This document shows positions 18,393 to 27,177 of a stretch of 64,000 bases of DNA, in pieces. The position numbers and the translations under genes are program-made. Under the pieces are notes generated by a model. The model was not told the DNA's origin and ran no database searches. It saw only the letters and a list, made by a program, of their open reading frames with translations. This stretch comes from Starkeya sp. ORNL1. Lineage in GTDB: Bacteria > Pseudomonadota > Alphaproteobacteria > Rhizobiales > Xanthobacteraceae. Within the stretch, counting starts at the first letter, position 1, and the number at the start of each line of letters is the position of its first letter. The DNA lies in NCBI RefSeq assembly GCF_012971745.1, contig NZ_CP048834.1, positions 248,001-312,000 of the forward strand, read 5' to 3'.

Positions 18393-20762
18393 ATGACCGT
18401 CACCAGGATCGGCGAGGCGGTGCGCCGCAAGGAAGACCACCGCTTCATCACCGGCAAAGGCCAGTACACCGACGACATCAGCCGGCCCGGCCAGGCGCAC
18501 GCCTATTTCCTGCGCTCGCCGCATGCCCATGCCCGCATTCGCAAGATCGACACCAGCGCGGCGGCGGCAATGCCCGGCGTGGTGGGCATCCTCACCGGCG
18601 CGGAACTCGCCGAGGACAAGATCGGCGATTTGATCTGCGGCTGGATGATCCATTCCAAGGATGGCAGCCCGATGAAGATGGGCTCGCATCCGGCCTTGGC
18701 CAAAGGCAAGGTGCGTTATGTCGGCGATCATGTCGCCGTCGTCATTGCCGAGAGCCTCGACCAGGCCAAGGATGCTGCCAGCGCCATCGAGGTCGATTAC
18801 GAATTGCTGCCGGCGGTGGCGGAACTTGCCACCGCGCAGGACGCGAAGACGCCGCTGGTCCATGACGAGATCCCGGCCAATACGGCCTTCGCCTGGCACC
18901 TCGGCGACAAGGCGGCGACGGACGCCGCCTTCGCCCGCGCCCACCATGTGACGAAGCTCGACATCGTCAATCAGCGCCTCGTGCCCAACCCGATGGAGCC
19001 GCGCGCGGCGATCGGCGACTATGATTCGGGTAATGACGCCTTCACGCTCTGGACCACCAGCCAGAACCCGCATGTCGCCCGCCTCGTGCTCTCGGCCTTT
19101 GTCGGCATTGCTCCCGAGCACAAACTGCGCGTGATCGCGCCGGATGTCGGCGGCGGCTTCGGCTCGAAGATCTTTATCTATGCCGAGGAGACGGTGTGTG
19201 CCTGGGCCTCGAAGCGGGTGGGGCGTCCGGTGAAATGGACGTCGGACCGCTCGGAGGCATTTCTCTCCGACGCGCATGGCCGCGATCACATCACCCATGC
19301 CGAACTGGCGCTGGACGACAAGGGCAAGATCCTCGGAATGAAGGTCGCGACCCGCGCCAATATGGGCGCGTATCTGTCGACCTTTGCCTCGTCGATCCCG
19401 ACCTATCTCTATGCGACGCTGCTCTCCGGCCAGTACGACATCCCGGCGATCTATTGCGAGGTGGATGCGGTCTACACCACCACGACGCCGGTCGATGCCT
19501 ATCGCGGCGCCGGGCGGCCGGAAGCGACCTTCGTGGTCGAGCGCCTCGCCGAGGTCGCGGCGCGCGAGCTGAGCCTCGATCCGGCGGATTTCCGCAAGCG
19601 CAACTTCGTCAAGAAGTTCCCGCACACCACGCCGGTCATCATGACCTATGACGCCGGCAACTACCGCGCCTCGCTCGACAAGGCGATGGAGATCGCCGAC
19701 GTTAAGGGCTTCGGCAAGCGCCGGCGCGAATCCGCCCGCCACGGCAAGCTGCGCGGGCTCGGCTATAGCTGCTACATCGAGGCGTGCGGTATTGCGCCCA
19801 GCCAGGCGGTCGGCTCGCTCGGCGCCGGCGTCGGGCTGTGGGAGAGCGCCGAGGTGCGCGTGAACCCGACCGGCAATGTCGAGGTGCTCACCGGCTCGCA
19901 CAGCCACGGCCAGGGACACGAGACCACCTTCGCCCAGCTCGTTTCCTCGCGTCTCGGCATCCCGATCGAGAATGTCGTGGTCGTCCATGGCGATACCGAC
20001 AAGGTGCAGTTCGGCATGGGCACCTATGGCTCGCGCTCCGGTGCGGTCGGCATGTCCGCCATCGTCAAGGCGCTCGACAAGGTCGAGGCCAAGGCCAAGA
20101 AGATCGCCGCGCATATCCTCGAAGCCGCTGAGGGCGACGTCGAGTTCGCCGACGGCAAGTTCACCGTCGCCGGCACCGACCGCTCGATCGACTTCGCCTC
20201 GGTGGCGCTCAACGCCTACGTGGCGCACAAATTCCCGACCTCGGAGATCGAGCCGGGACTGAAGGAAGGGGCGTTCTACGACCCGACCAACTTCACCTTC
20301 CCGGCCGGCACGCACATTTGCGAGGTCGAGGTCGATCCCGATACCGGCAAGACCACCATCGCCAACTGGACGGCGGTGGATGATTTCGGCGTCGTCATCA
20401 ATCCGATGATCGTCGAGGGCCAGGTCCATGGCGGCATCGCCCAGGGCGTCGGCCAGGCGCTGCTGGAAGGCGCGACCTACGACAAGGACGGCCAGCTCAT
20501 GACCGGCTCCTACATGGACTACACCATGCCGCGGGCCGACGACCTGCCGAGCTTCAAGATGGCCTTCACCGAGACGCGGTGCCCCTCCAACCCGCTCGGC
20601 ATCAAGGGCTGCGGCGAGGCGGGTGCCATTGCGGCGCCGGCAGCGGTGATCAACGCCATCACCGATGCGCTCGGCACCGAGGCGGTGCCGATGCCGGCGA
20701 GGCCCTCGACGGTGTGGCAGGTGGTGCAGCAGACGGGTGCCGCGCGGACGGCGGCGGAATAA
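18393..20762 (+). CDS. coxL: Molybdenum hydroxylase large subunit, form II CO dehydrogenase-like (CoxL family)
   Basis: A 789-residue molybdopterin-cytosine-dinucleotide subunit of the xanthine oxidase family. It opens with [24 protein letters not shown], contains [10 protein letters not shown] for cofactor binding, and near the C-terminus [17 protein letters not shown] with the catalytic Glu. The active-site loop reads [11 protein letters not shown]. True CO dehydrogenase (form I) has AYXCSFR with a Cys that binds copper; that Cys is absent here, so this is a form II enzyme whose substrate is unknown and need not be CO. GGGAG precedes ATG 18393; the frame is open 42 codons further into the repeat. 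Confidence 0.93.
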   Translation: MTVTRIGEAVRRKEDHRFITGKGQYTDDISRPGQAHAYFLRSPHAHARIRKIDTSAAAAMPGVVGILTGAELAEDKIGDLICGWMIHSKDGSPMKMGSHPALAKGKVRYVGDHVAVVIAESLDQAKDAASAIEVDYELLPAVAELATAQDAKTPLVHDEIPANTAFAWHLGDKAATDAAFARAHHVTKLDIVNQRLVPNPMEPRAAIGDYDSGNDAFTLWTTSQNPHVARLVLSAFVGIAPEHKLRVIAPDVGGGFGSKIFIYAEETVCAWASKRVGRPVKWTSDRSEAFLSDAHGRDHITHAELALDDKGKILGMKVATRANMGAYLSTFASSIPTYLYATLLSGQYDIPAIYCEVDAVYTTTTPVDAYRGAGRPEATFVVERLAEVAARELSLDPADFRKRNFVKKFPHTTPVIMTYDAGNYRASLDKAMEIADVKGFGKRRRESARHGKLRGLGYSCYIEACGIAPSQAVGSLGAGVGLWESAEVRVNPTGNVEVLTGSHSHGQGHETTFAQLVSSRLGIPIENVVVVHGDTDKVQFGMGTYGSRSGAVGMSAIVKALDKVEAKAKKIAAHILEAAEGDVEFADGKFTVAGTDRSIDFASVALNAYVAHKFPTSEIEPGLKEGAFYDPTNFTFPAGTHICEVEVDPDTGKTTIANWTAVDDFGVVINPMIVEGQVHGGIAQGVGQALLEGATYDKDGQLMTGSYMDYTMPRADDLPSFKMAFTETRCPSNPLGIKGCGEAGAIAAPAAVINAITDALGTEAVPMPARPSTVWQVVQQTGAARTAAE

Positions 20763-20782
20763 CGAGAAAACGGGAGAACCCC

Positions 20783-21586
20783 ATGTTCGCCTTCAACTAT
20801 CATCGCCCGTCGTCCTTGCGCAAAGCCGCCTCGCTGCTCGCTTCCGTCGAGGACGGCAAGCTGCTCGCCGGCGGCCACACGCTGATCCCGACGCTGAAGC
20901 AGCGCCTCGCCAGTCCGGGCGACCTCATCGATCTCGGCGGCATTCCGGAGCTCTCCGGCATCTCGCTGTCCGGACGCACACTCTCGATCGGCGCCATGAC
21001 GCGGCACGCCGAAGTGGCGGCCTCGGCGATCGTAAAGGAAGCGGTGCCGGCGCTCGCGCATCTCGCCTCCCTGATCGGCGATCCGGCGGTGCGCAATCGC
21101 GGCACCATCGGCGGCTCGGTCGCCAATGACGACCCCTCGGCCGACTATCCGGCGGCGTGCCTCGGGCTGGGGGCGACCATCATCACCAACCAGCGGCGCA
21201 TCGAGGCCGACGATTTCTTCCTCGGACTGTTCGAGACCGCGCTGGAGCCGGGCGAGATCATCACCCGCATCGCCTTTCCGGCGGTGCGCAAGGCGGCCTA
21301 CGAGAAGTTCCCGAACCCGGCCTCGCGCTATGCCATGGTCGGGGTGTTCGTGGCGCGGCGCACGGCGGATATCCGTGTCGCGGTGACCGGGGCTTCGCAG
21401 AGCGGCGTGTTCCGCTGGCGCGAGGCCGAGGAGGCGCTGAAGAAGCGCTTCGCCGCCAAGTCGCTGGAGGGCGTGCCGACCCCGCCGGCCGAGGACATGA
21501 TCGACGACATCCACGGCAGCGGCGCCTACCGCTCGCACCTCGTCGGCGTGATGGCGAAGCGCGCGGTGGAGAAGGCGGCGGAGTGA
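20783..21586 (+). CDS. coxM: Molybdenum hydroxylase medium FAD-binding subunit (CoxM type)
   Basis: A 267-residue flavoprotein subunit. The two FAD-binding motifs are AGGHTLIPTLKQRLASPG near residue 32 and TIGGSVANDDPSADYPAACL near residue 110, followed by the C-terminal CO_deh_flav_C fold. The start ATG 20783 follows CGGGAG, 20 bases after coxL. Confidence 0.93.
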   Translation: MFAFNYHRPSSLRKAASLLASVEDGKLLAGGHTLIPTLKQRLASPGDLIDLGGIPELSGISLSGRTLSIGAMTRHAEVAASAIVKEAVPALAHLASLIGDPAVRNRGTIGGSVANDDPSADYPAACLGLGATIITNQRRIEADDFFLGLFETALEPGEIITRIAFPAVRKAAYEKFPNPASRYAMVGVFVARRTADIRVAVTGASQSGVFRWREAEEALKKRFAAKSLEGVPTPPAEDMIDDIHGSGAYRSHLVGVMAKRAVEKAAE

Positions 21587-21605
21587 GACTGGGTTAGGTC
21601 TGCTC

Positions 21606-21710
21606 GGCGTGAGCATCCTTCGAGGCCGCCTGCGGCGGCACCTCAGGATGACGTTGCTTTTGAAAGAACCACGTCAGCGAGCAACGCGAGCCTCGAAGGA
21701 TGCTCACGCC
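21606..21710. repeat. REP-like inverted repeat, family 1, copy 3, with perfect 21-base outer arms
   Basis: The outer arms at 21606-21626 and 21690-21710 are perfect reverse complements (GGCGTGAGCATCCTTCGAGG and one more base). An inner half unit GCACCTCAGGATGACG is also present. It lies between coxM and coxD. Confidence 0.85.
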
Positions 21711-21770
21711 GAGCACCGCCTTGCGTCCCGCCGTCCCCGCATGGGAAAACCGTAGGCCGAGGAGAACTCC

Positions 21771-22700
21771 ATGTCCGGCCAACGCCTTCCCGGTGCCCCC
21801 GATTCCATCGACGCCACGCTGGCGCTGCTTGAGGCCGGCGGCTATGTCGCCGACCGGGCGTTGGCGACCGTGGTGTTCCTGGCGCTGCGCATGGGCCGGC
21901 CGCTATTCCTTGAGGGCGAGGCCGGCGTCGGCAAGACCGAGATCGCTAAGGTGCTGGCGAGCGTGCTCGGCCGGCGGCTGATCCGCCTGCAATGCTATGA
22001 GGGGCTCGATCTCGCCTCCGCGGTCTATGAGTGGAACTACGCGGCGCAGATGATCGCCATCCGGGCGACCGAGGCGGCCGGCTCGGTGGATCGTGACCGC
22101 CTGGTCGAGGACGTGTTCTCCGAGCGCTACCTGATCCGCCGGCCGCTGCTGCAGGCGCTGGAGCCCGATCCCGCGGGCGCGCCGGTGTTGCTGGTCGACG
22201 AACTCGACCGCACCGACGAGGCGTTCGAGGCGTTCCTGCTCGAAGTGCTGTCCGACTTCCAGGTGACGGTGCCGGAGCTCGGCACGGTGCGCGCCGAGCA
22301 TCCGCCGATCGTCGTCGTCACCTCGAACCGCACCCGCGAGGTGCACGACGCCTTGAAGCGACGCTGCCTCTATCATTGGGTCGATTATCCCAATGCGGCG
22401 CGCGAGCTGGCGATCCTGCGCGCCCGCGTGCCGGAAGCGCCGAAGCGGCTGTCGCGCGAGGTGGTCGGCTTCGTGCAGGCGATCCGGCGCGAGGATCTGT
22501 TCAAGGCTCCGGGCGTCGCCGAGACACTGGACTGGGCCTCGGCGCTGGTCGAACTCGACGCTGCGGCGCTCGATCCGGCGGTGGTCGGCGATACGCTCGG
22601 CGTGCTGCTGAAGTACCAGGACGACATCGCCAAGACCGACGCCGGCCGCATCGAGGCGCTGATCCAGGATGCCCGCGTCGCCGCCAAGGCGATGGGGTGA
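21771..22700 (+). CDS. coxD: MoxR-family AAA+ ATPase (CoxD type)
   Basis: A 309-residue AAA+ ATPase: Walker A GEAGVGKTE, Walker B VLLVDELDRTDE, sensor 1 VVVTSNRTREVHDALKRRC. CoxD of Oligotropha helps load copper and sulfur into the molybdenum centre; since the copper-binding Cys is missing from CoxL here, its job may be sulfuration or general assembly. GAGGAGAA precedes the ATG. It ends overlapping the VWA gene (TGATG), the usual MoxR/VWA pairing. Confidence 0.92.
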   Translation: MSGQRLPGAPDSIDATLALLEAGGYVADRALATVVFLALRMGRPLFLEGEAGVGKTEIAKVLASVLGRRLIRLQCYEGLDLASAVYEWNYAAQMIAIRATEAAGSVDRDRLVEDVFSERYLIRRPLLQALEPDPAGAPVLLVDELDRTDEAFEAFLLEVLSDFQVTVPELGTVRAEHPPIVVVTSNRTREVHDALKRRCLYHWVDYPNAARELAILRARVPEAPKRLSREVVGFVQAIRREDLFKAPGVAETLDWASALVELDAAALDPAVVGDTLGVLLKYQDDIAKTDAGRIEALIQDARVAAKAMG

Positions 22701-23875
22701 TGGACGGCGCGGCGCCGGCCGCGGGTGGCCGGCTTCCCGACAACATCGCCTATTTCGGCCGCGCCTTGCGCGCCGCCGGTTTGCCGGTCGGGCCGGGTTC
22801 GGTGCTCGACGCGATCCGCGCGGTGGAGACTGCCGGCATTGGGCGCCGCGAGGATTTCTACTGGACGCTGCACGCCGTCTTCGTGACCCGGCGCGAGCAT
22901 CATCTGGTCTTCGACCAGGCATTCCACGTGTTCTGGCGCAAACGCCAGATGCTGGAGAAGATGCTCGCCATGCTTTCGCCGAACGCCCCGGCGCGCCCGG
23001 AGCGCAAGGGCCCGCCGCCCTTGAAGCGGGTCGAGGACGCCTTCTTCGCTGGTGTCGGCGAGCCGCGCACCGAGGAGAAGCCGCGCATCGAGGTGGAGAC
23101 CCGGCTTGCCGTCTCCACCGAAGAGGTGTTTCGCACCAAGGATTTCGCGCAGATGAGCGCGGAGGAGATCGTTGAAGCGCGCCGGCGCATCGCCTTGCTG
23201 CGACTGCCGGACGAGCGGGTCGCGACGCGCCGGCTCATTGCGGACCGCTCGGGCAAGCAGCTCGATCTGCGTGCCACGCTGCGCGCCAGCCTGCGCAGCG
23301 GCGGCGAACTGGTCGACCTGCACCGTCGCGGCCCCGGCGAGCGGCGCCCGCCACTGGTGGCGCTGCTCGATATATCCGGCTCGATGGCGGATTATTCGCG
23401 CCTCGTGCTGCAGTTCCTGCACGCGCTCACCGCACAGCGCCGCCGCGTCTCGACCTTCCTGTTCGGCACGCGGCTCACCAATGTCTCGCGCGCGCTGGCC
23501 CATCGCGATCCGGACGAGGCGCTTGCGCTGGCCGGCGAGAGCGCAAAGGACTGGTCCGGCGGCACCCGCATCGCCTCCTCGCTGCGCGCCTTCAACCGGC
23601 ACTGGTCGCGCCGGGTGCTGGGGCAGGGGGCGGTGGTGCTGCTCATCACCGATGGGCTGGAGCGCGAGGCAGGTGAACATCTCGCCTTCGAGATGGACCG
23701 GCTGCACCGCTCCTGCCGCCGGCTGATCTGGCTGAACCCGCTGCTGCGCTATGAGGGCTTCGAGCCACGCGCGGCAGGCGTCAGGGCGATGCTGCCGCAT
23801 GTCGACGATTTCCGCCCGGTGCATAACCTCGCCAGTATCGAGATACTGGTGAAGGCGCTTTCCGTTTCGGAATAG
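22700..23875 (+). CDS. coxE: VWA-domain protein (CoxE type), MoxR partner
   Basis: A 391-residue protein. The N-terminal half is alpha-helical with many charged residues. The C-terminal half is a von Willebrand A domain with the metal-binding MIDAS motif DISGSMADYSR and later SGGTRIASSL and LLITDGLEREAG. ATG 22700 shares one base with the coxD stop (a GTG three bases earlier is also possible). CoxD and CoxE probably act together as a chaperone on the molybdenum enzyme. A hairpin at 23889-23930 closes the operon. Confidence 0.9.
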   Translation: MDGAAPAAGGRLPDNIAYFGRALRAAGLPVGPGSVLDAIRAVETAGIGRREDFYWTLHAVFVTRREHHLVFDQAFHVFWRKRQMLEKMLAMLSPNAPARPERKGPPPLKRVEDAFFAGVGEPRTEEKPRIEVETRLAVSTEEVFRTKDFAQMSAEEIVEARRRIALLRLPDERVATRRLIADRSGKQLDLRATLRASLRSGGELVDLHRRGPGERRPPLVALLDISGSMADYSRLVLQFLHALTAQRRRVSTFLFGTRLTNVSRALAHRDPDEALALAGESAKDWSGGTRIASSLRAFNRHWSRRVLGQGAVVLLITDGLEREAGEHLAFEMDRLHRSCRRLIWLNPLLRYEGFEPRAAGVRAMLPHVDDFRPVHNLASIEILVKALSVSE

Positions 23876-23888
23876 GTAGTCGTTCAGA

Positions 23889-23930
23889 AGTCGGCATGTC
23901 GTCCCCTGACATGAAGGTCAGATGCCGACT
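23889..23930 (+). terminator. Nested hairpin after coxE, probable operon end
   Basis: AGTCGGCAT pairs perfectly with ATGCCGACT, and inside lies CTGAC/GTCAG. It begins 13 bases after the coxE stop. The following bases ATTCAATCAG are AT-rich but not a clean T-run, so it is a probable rather than certain terminator. Confidence 0.55.
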
Positions 23931-24082
23931 ATTCAATCAGTAGAAATTATGGCCTAATTGGCTTAGCCGAACGCTCATGCGGGTGAGCGGGCGGCTTTCG
24001 ACGTGTCGCTTTCTAGGTGGACACTGTCTCCGCCTGGTTCAGCTCAATTTCATCCGATGCGATCCAATGGGGGGCAACGCCA

Positions 24083-24850
24083 ATGGACTATCCCGGGCAT
24101 GTCATAAAGATGGGCGAGACGGATTCCGCGCTTGTGGACGCCGTCGCCAAAGGCCTGAAGAAACTCGGCTATCCGCCGGCGCAGGGCGATTTTGCCTTGC
24201 AGCCCGGCAAGTTCGACGCGCAGTTCAAATCACTGGTCAAGCTGTTCCAGTCGCAGCATGTCGATGCGCTGGGCCGGCCCTTGAAAGCCGATGGCGAGAT
24301 CGGCCCGATCACCTGGGGCGCGATCTTCAACGTGCGCGAGGTCGGCTCGCCGACGCCGACCGGCAAGAAGCTGCGCGACAAGGCGCTGGCCACCGCGCTC
24401 ACCCAGGACGGCGTGCGGGAAAAACCGCTCGGCTCGAACAAGGGCAAGGAGGTCGAGGCCTATCTGAAATCGACCGGTCTCGGCGGCGGCTATTTCTGGT
24501 GCATGGCCTTCGTCTATTGGTGTTTCCGGGAGGCTGCGGCCGGCGGCGACAATCCGTTCCCCAAGACCGCAAGCTGCATCGACGCCTGGAACAAGGCCAA
24601 GGATTTCCGCATCACCAAGGCGGAAGCCAAGCAGAAGCCCTCGCTGGTGGTGCCGGGCTCGGTGTTCATCCTCGATTACGGCGGCGGCGCCGGGCATACC
24701 GGCTTCGTGCTGTCCTCCGCCAATGGTGCGCTGCGCACCATCGAGGGCAACACCAATAATGACGGCAGCAATAACGGCATCGGCGTGTTCCAGCTCAACC
24801 GCCGCACCATCATGGACAGCAATCTCAAGGGCTTCATCATCGTCCCTTGA
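24083..24850 (+). CDS. Peptidoglycan-binding plus CHAP-domain hydrolase, no visible signal peptide
   Basis: A roughly 255-residue protein. The N-terminal part (about residues 8-85) is a PG_binding_1-like domain ending in DGEIGPITWGAIF. The C-terminal half looks like a CHAP amidase/endopeptidase with the presumed catalytic Cys in GGYFWCMAFVYWCF and the His in GGGAGHTGFVL, then IEGNTNNDGS. ATG 24083 (MDYPGH) has a G-run upstream; GTG 24017 in frame would add 22 residues, also without a secretion signal. A cell-wall enzyme without a signal suggests release through a holin-like route, phage ancestry, or a start that I have missed. No phage genes flank it. Confidence 0.75.
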   Translation: MDYPGHVIKMGETDSALVDAVAKGLKKLGYPPAQGDFALQPGKFDAQFKSLVKLFQSQHVDALGRPLKADGEIGPITWGAIFNVREVGSPTPTGKKLRDKALATALTQDGVREKPLGSNKGKEVEAYLKSTGLGGGYFWCMAFVYWCFREAAAGGDNPFPKTASCIDAWNKAKDFRITKAEAKQKPSLVVPGSVFILDYGGGAGHTGFVLSSANGALRTIEGNTNNDGSNNGIGVFQLNRRTIMDSNLKGFIIVP

Positions 24851-24860
24851 GCGGACTGCG

Positions 24861-24976
24861 ACCTCATCCTGAGGTGCTCGGGCAGAGCCCGAGCCTCGAA
24901 GGATGTTCAAGCAGATGGTGCTCGCGGGCGGGCATCCTTCGAGGCCCGGCTACCGCCGGGCACCTCAGGCTGAGGT
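24861..24976. repeat. REP-like inverted repeat, family 1, copy 4
   Basis: CCTCATCCTGAGGTGCTCGG at the left is mirrored by CACCTCAGGCTGAGG at the right, with inner CCTCGAAGGATG and CATCCTTCGAGG. It separates the CHAP gene from the convergent radical SAM gene. Confidence 0.8.
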
Positions 24977-24989
24977 TGTCCTATTGGCC

Positions 24990-26054
24990 TCAATCCTCCC
25001 GATACGCGTGCACGTCGCCGCAATAGTCGGTGACGTGCCAGCCTTCCGGCGTCGGCTCCAGATAGCCGGGACCGATCGGCACCTTGCCGTGGCCGCCGGG
25101 GATATCGAGCACATAGGTCGGTAGAGCGAGGCCGGAGAGCCGGCCGCGCAGTGCCTGCATCAGCTGCTGTCCCGCCTCTATCGGCAGGCGGAAATGCGCG
25201 GTGCCCGGCGCGAGGTCGGGATGGTGCAGATAGTAGGGCTTCACCCGGCACTCGACGAGCGCGCGGAAAAGCGCGGCGAGTGTCTCGGCATTATCATTGA
25301 CCCCGCGCAGCAGCACGCTCTGGCTCACCAGCGGAATGCCGGCATCGGCCAGACGGGCCAGCGCCGTGCGCGCCTCCGGCCCGAGTTCGCGGGCATGGTT
25401 GGCATGCACGGCGACGTAAGTTGTGACGCCTTCCGCCTTCAGCGCCGCGACCAGCGCACCGGTCACCCGCTCCGGCGCAGCCACCGGCACGCGGCTGTGG
25501 AAGCGCACGATCTTCACGTGCGGGATCGCCGCCAGCCGGCGCATCAGCGCTTCCAGCCGGCGCGGCGCCACCATGAAGGGGTCGCCGCCGGTGAGCACCA
25601 CTTCCCAGATCTCCGGGCGGCCGGCGATATAGGCGAGGGCACGGTCCAGCGCCTCGTCGGAAAGGCTCGCCTCGGCGCCGGGGCCGACCATTTCGCGGCG
25701 GAAGCAGAAACGGCAATAGACCGCGCAGACCCCGACCAGCTTCATGAGCACGCGGTCGGGATAGCGATGGACGATGCCCGGCACCGGGCTGTGCACGTCG
25801 TCGCCGATCGGGTCGGCGTGCTCGTATGGGCGGCTCTCCAGCTCGCGCGCGTCCGGCACGAACTGCAGCGCGATCGGGTCGGCGGCATCGTCGCGATCGA
25901 TCAGGCTGGCGAGGGTCGGCGTCAGCGCCACCGCATAGCGCTCCGCCACCGCATCGAGCCCGGCGCGCTCGGTGACAAGGCCGGCGGAATCGAGCTCGTC
26001 AATGCTGCGCAAGGTGCGGGGCAACGTGCCCAATGTCGCAAAATTCGTCTTCAT
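24990..26054 (-). CDS. Lysine 2,3-aminomutase-like radical SAM protein (KamA/EpmB family)
   Basis: A 354-residue radical SAM enzyme. The iron-sulfur cluster motif is CAVYCRFC (CxxxCxxC). After it come VVLTGGDPFMV, the family HSRVPVAAPERVT, and PYYLHHPDLAPGTAHFRLP, which matches the PLP-binding and substrate part of the KamA family. E. coli EpmB modifies lysine for elongation factor P; many related proteins have no proven reaction. No efp or epmA gene is in the window. ATG 26054 (MKTNFATL) is the family-like start; the frame is open 12 codons further. Confidence 0.87.
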   Translation of the reverse strand: MKTNFATLGTLPRTLRSIDELDSAGLVTERAGLDAVAERYAVALTPTLASLIDRDDAADPIALQFVPDARELESRPYEHADPIGDDVHSPVPGIVHRYPDRVLMKLVGVCAVYCRFCFRREMVGPGAEASLSDEALDRALAYIAGRPEIWEVVLTGGDPFMVAPRRLEALMRRLAAIPHVKIVRFHSRVPVAAPERVTGALVAALKAEGVTTYVAVHANHARELGPEARTALARLADAGIPLVSQSVLLRGVNDNAETLAALFRALVECRVKPYYLHHPDLAPGTAHFRLPIEAGQQLMQALRGRLSGLALPTYVLDIPGGHGKVPIGPGYLEPTPEGWHVTDYCGDVHAYRED

Positions 26055-26152
26055 GCGCGCTCTTGTGACCGTTTGCGACATTGTCGGCAAGCCAGCGGGG
26101 TTGCGGGCGCGCTATAAGACACAAAACTATGATTGCCTCAGGAGGATGCCGA

Positions 26153-26476
26153 ATGTTCGCACGTGAGGATGATGTGCTTGACGCCGCCGCCCGCTGGCGG
26201 CGCGAGGGACGCGGCGTGGCGCTGGCCACGGTGGTGGAGACCTGGGGCTCGGCGCCGCGCCCGGTCGGCAGCCACCTCGCCATCGACGAGGCCGGCGATT
26301 TCCTCGGCTCGGTCTCCGGTGGCTGCGTGGAAGGCGCGGTGGTCGCCGAGGCCGCCGAGGTGATCGCCGACGGCAAGCCACGCCTGCTGGAGTTCGGCGT
26401 CGCCGACGAGACCGCCTGGCAGGTCGGGCTGTCCTGTGGCGGGCGCATCGCCGTTTATGTCGAGAAGGTCGCCTGA
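26153..26476 (+). CDS. XdhC/CoxI-family protein, N-terminal domain only
   Basis: A 107-residue protein matching the first domain of XdhC/CoxI: GVALATVVETWGSAPRPVGSHLAI, then FLGSVSGGCVEGAVV and VGLSCGGRIAVYVE with the conserved Cys in each. XdhC proteins bind molybdenum cofactor, help it receive its terminal sulfur, and deliver it to xanthine-oxidase-type enzymes. AGGAGG precedes ATG 26153. It is split from its C-terminal partner: the stop of this gene shares one base with the next start (TGATG). Confidence 0.9.
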   Translation: MFAREDDVLDAAARWRREGRGVALATVVETWGSAPRPVGSHLAIDEAGDFLGSVSGGCVEGAVVAEAAEVIADGKPRLLEFGVADETAWQVGLSCGGRIAVYVEKVA

Positions 26477-27177
26477 TGGAGCTGTCCGTTCTTGAAGCGC
26501 TGAATGCGGAACGTGCCGCCCGCCGCGCTTGCGTGCTGGTGACGGAGATGGGCAGCGGTCGGCAACGCCTGGTCACGGCGAGCGATGTCGCTGCCGATCC
26601 GCTCGCCGAGCAACTCGCAGAGGCGCTGCGCACCGCGAAGAGCGGCATGGTCGCGCTCGGCAATGAGCGGGTGTTCCTTACCGCCCAGGTGCCGGCGCCT
26701 CGCCTCGTCATCACCGGCGCGGTGCATATCTCGCAGGCGCTGGCGCCGATGGCCCGAACCGCAGGCTTCGACGTCGTCATCGTCGATCCCCGCACGGCCT
26801 TCGCCACGCCGGAGCGCTTTCCGGATGTCGATCTCTATGCCGAATGGCCGGATATCGTGTTGCCCGGCCTTGCGCTCGATCCCTTCACCGCGCTGGCGGC
26901 GCTGACCCATGATCCGAAGATCGACGATCCCGCACTGACCGAAGCGCTGGTGCGCGGCTGCTTCTATGTCGGCTCCCTCGGCTCGCGGAAAACCCACGGC
27001 ACCCGCGTCGAGCGGCTGGCGGCACGCGGCGTGTCGCGCGAGGCGCTGGCCTCGATCCGCGCGCCGATCGGGCTCGACATTGGGGCGGCAAGCCCGGCGG
27101 AGATCGCCGTCGCCATCCTCGCTGAGTTGATCGCCGCACTGCGCCAGCGGGCGGCGGCGCGGGAGCGTGCAGCGTGA
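26476..27177 (+). CDS. XdhC-family protein, C-terminal Rossmann domain
   Basis: A 233-residue protein with the XdhC_C NAD-binding fold: RLVITGAVHISQALAPMARTAGF, VVIVDPRTAFATPERFP, then CFYVGSLGSRKTHGTRVERLA and IGLDIGAASPAEIAVAILAE. It follows the N-terminal-domain gene with a one-base overlap and itself overlaps the next gene by four bases (GTGA), so three products are made in a translationally coupled row. Confidence 0.9.
   Translation: MELSVLEALNAERAARRACVLVTEMGSGRQRLVTASDVAADPLAEQLAEALRTAKSGMVALGNERVFLTAQVPAPRLVITGAVHISQALAPMARTAGFDVVIVDPRTAFATPERFPDVDLYAEWPDIVLPGLALDPFTALAALTHDPKIDDPALTEALVRGCFYVGSLGSRKTHGTRVERLAARGVSREALASIRAPIGLDIGAASPAEIAVAILAELIAALRQRAAARERAA

Noticed and set aside
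18336..20429. 697-codon open frame antisense to coxL
   Set aside because: No motif, composition typical of a shadow frame; coxL on the other strand is certain.
22385..23824. 479-codon open frame antisense to coxD/coxE
   Set aside because: Shadow of two genes with MoxR and VWA motifs.
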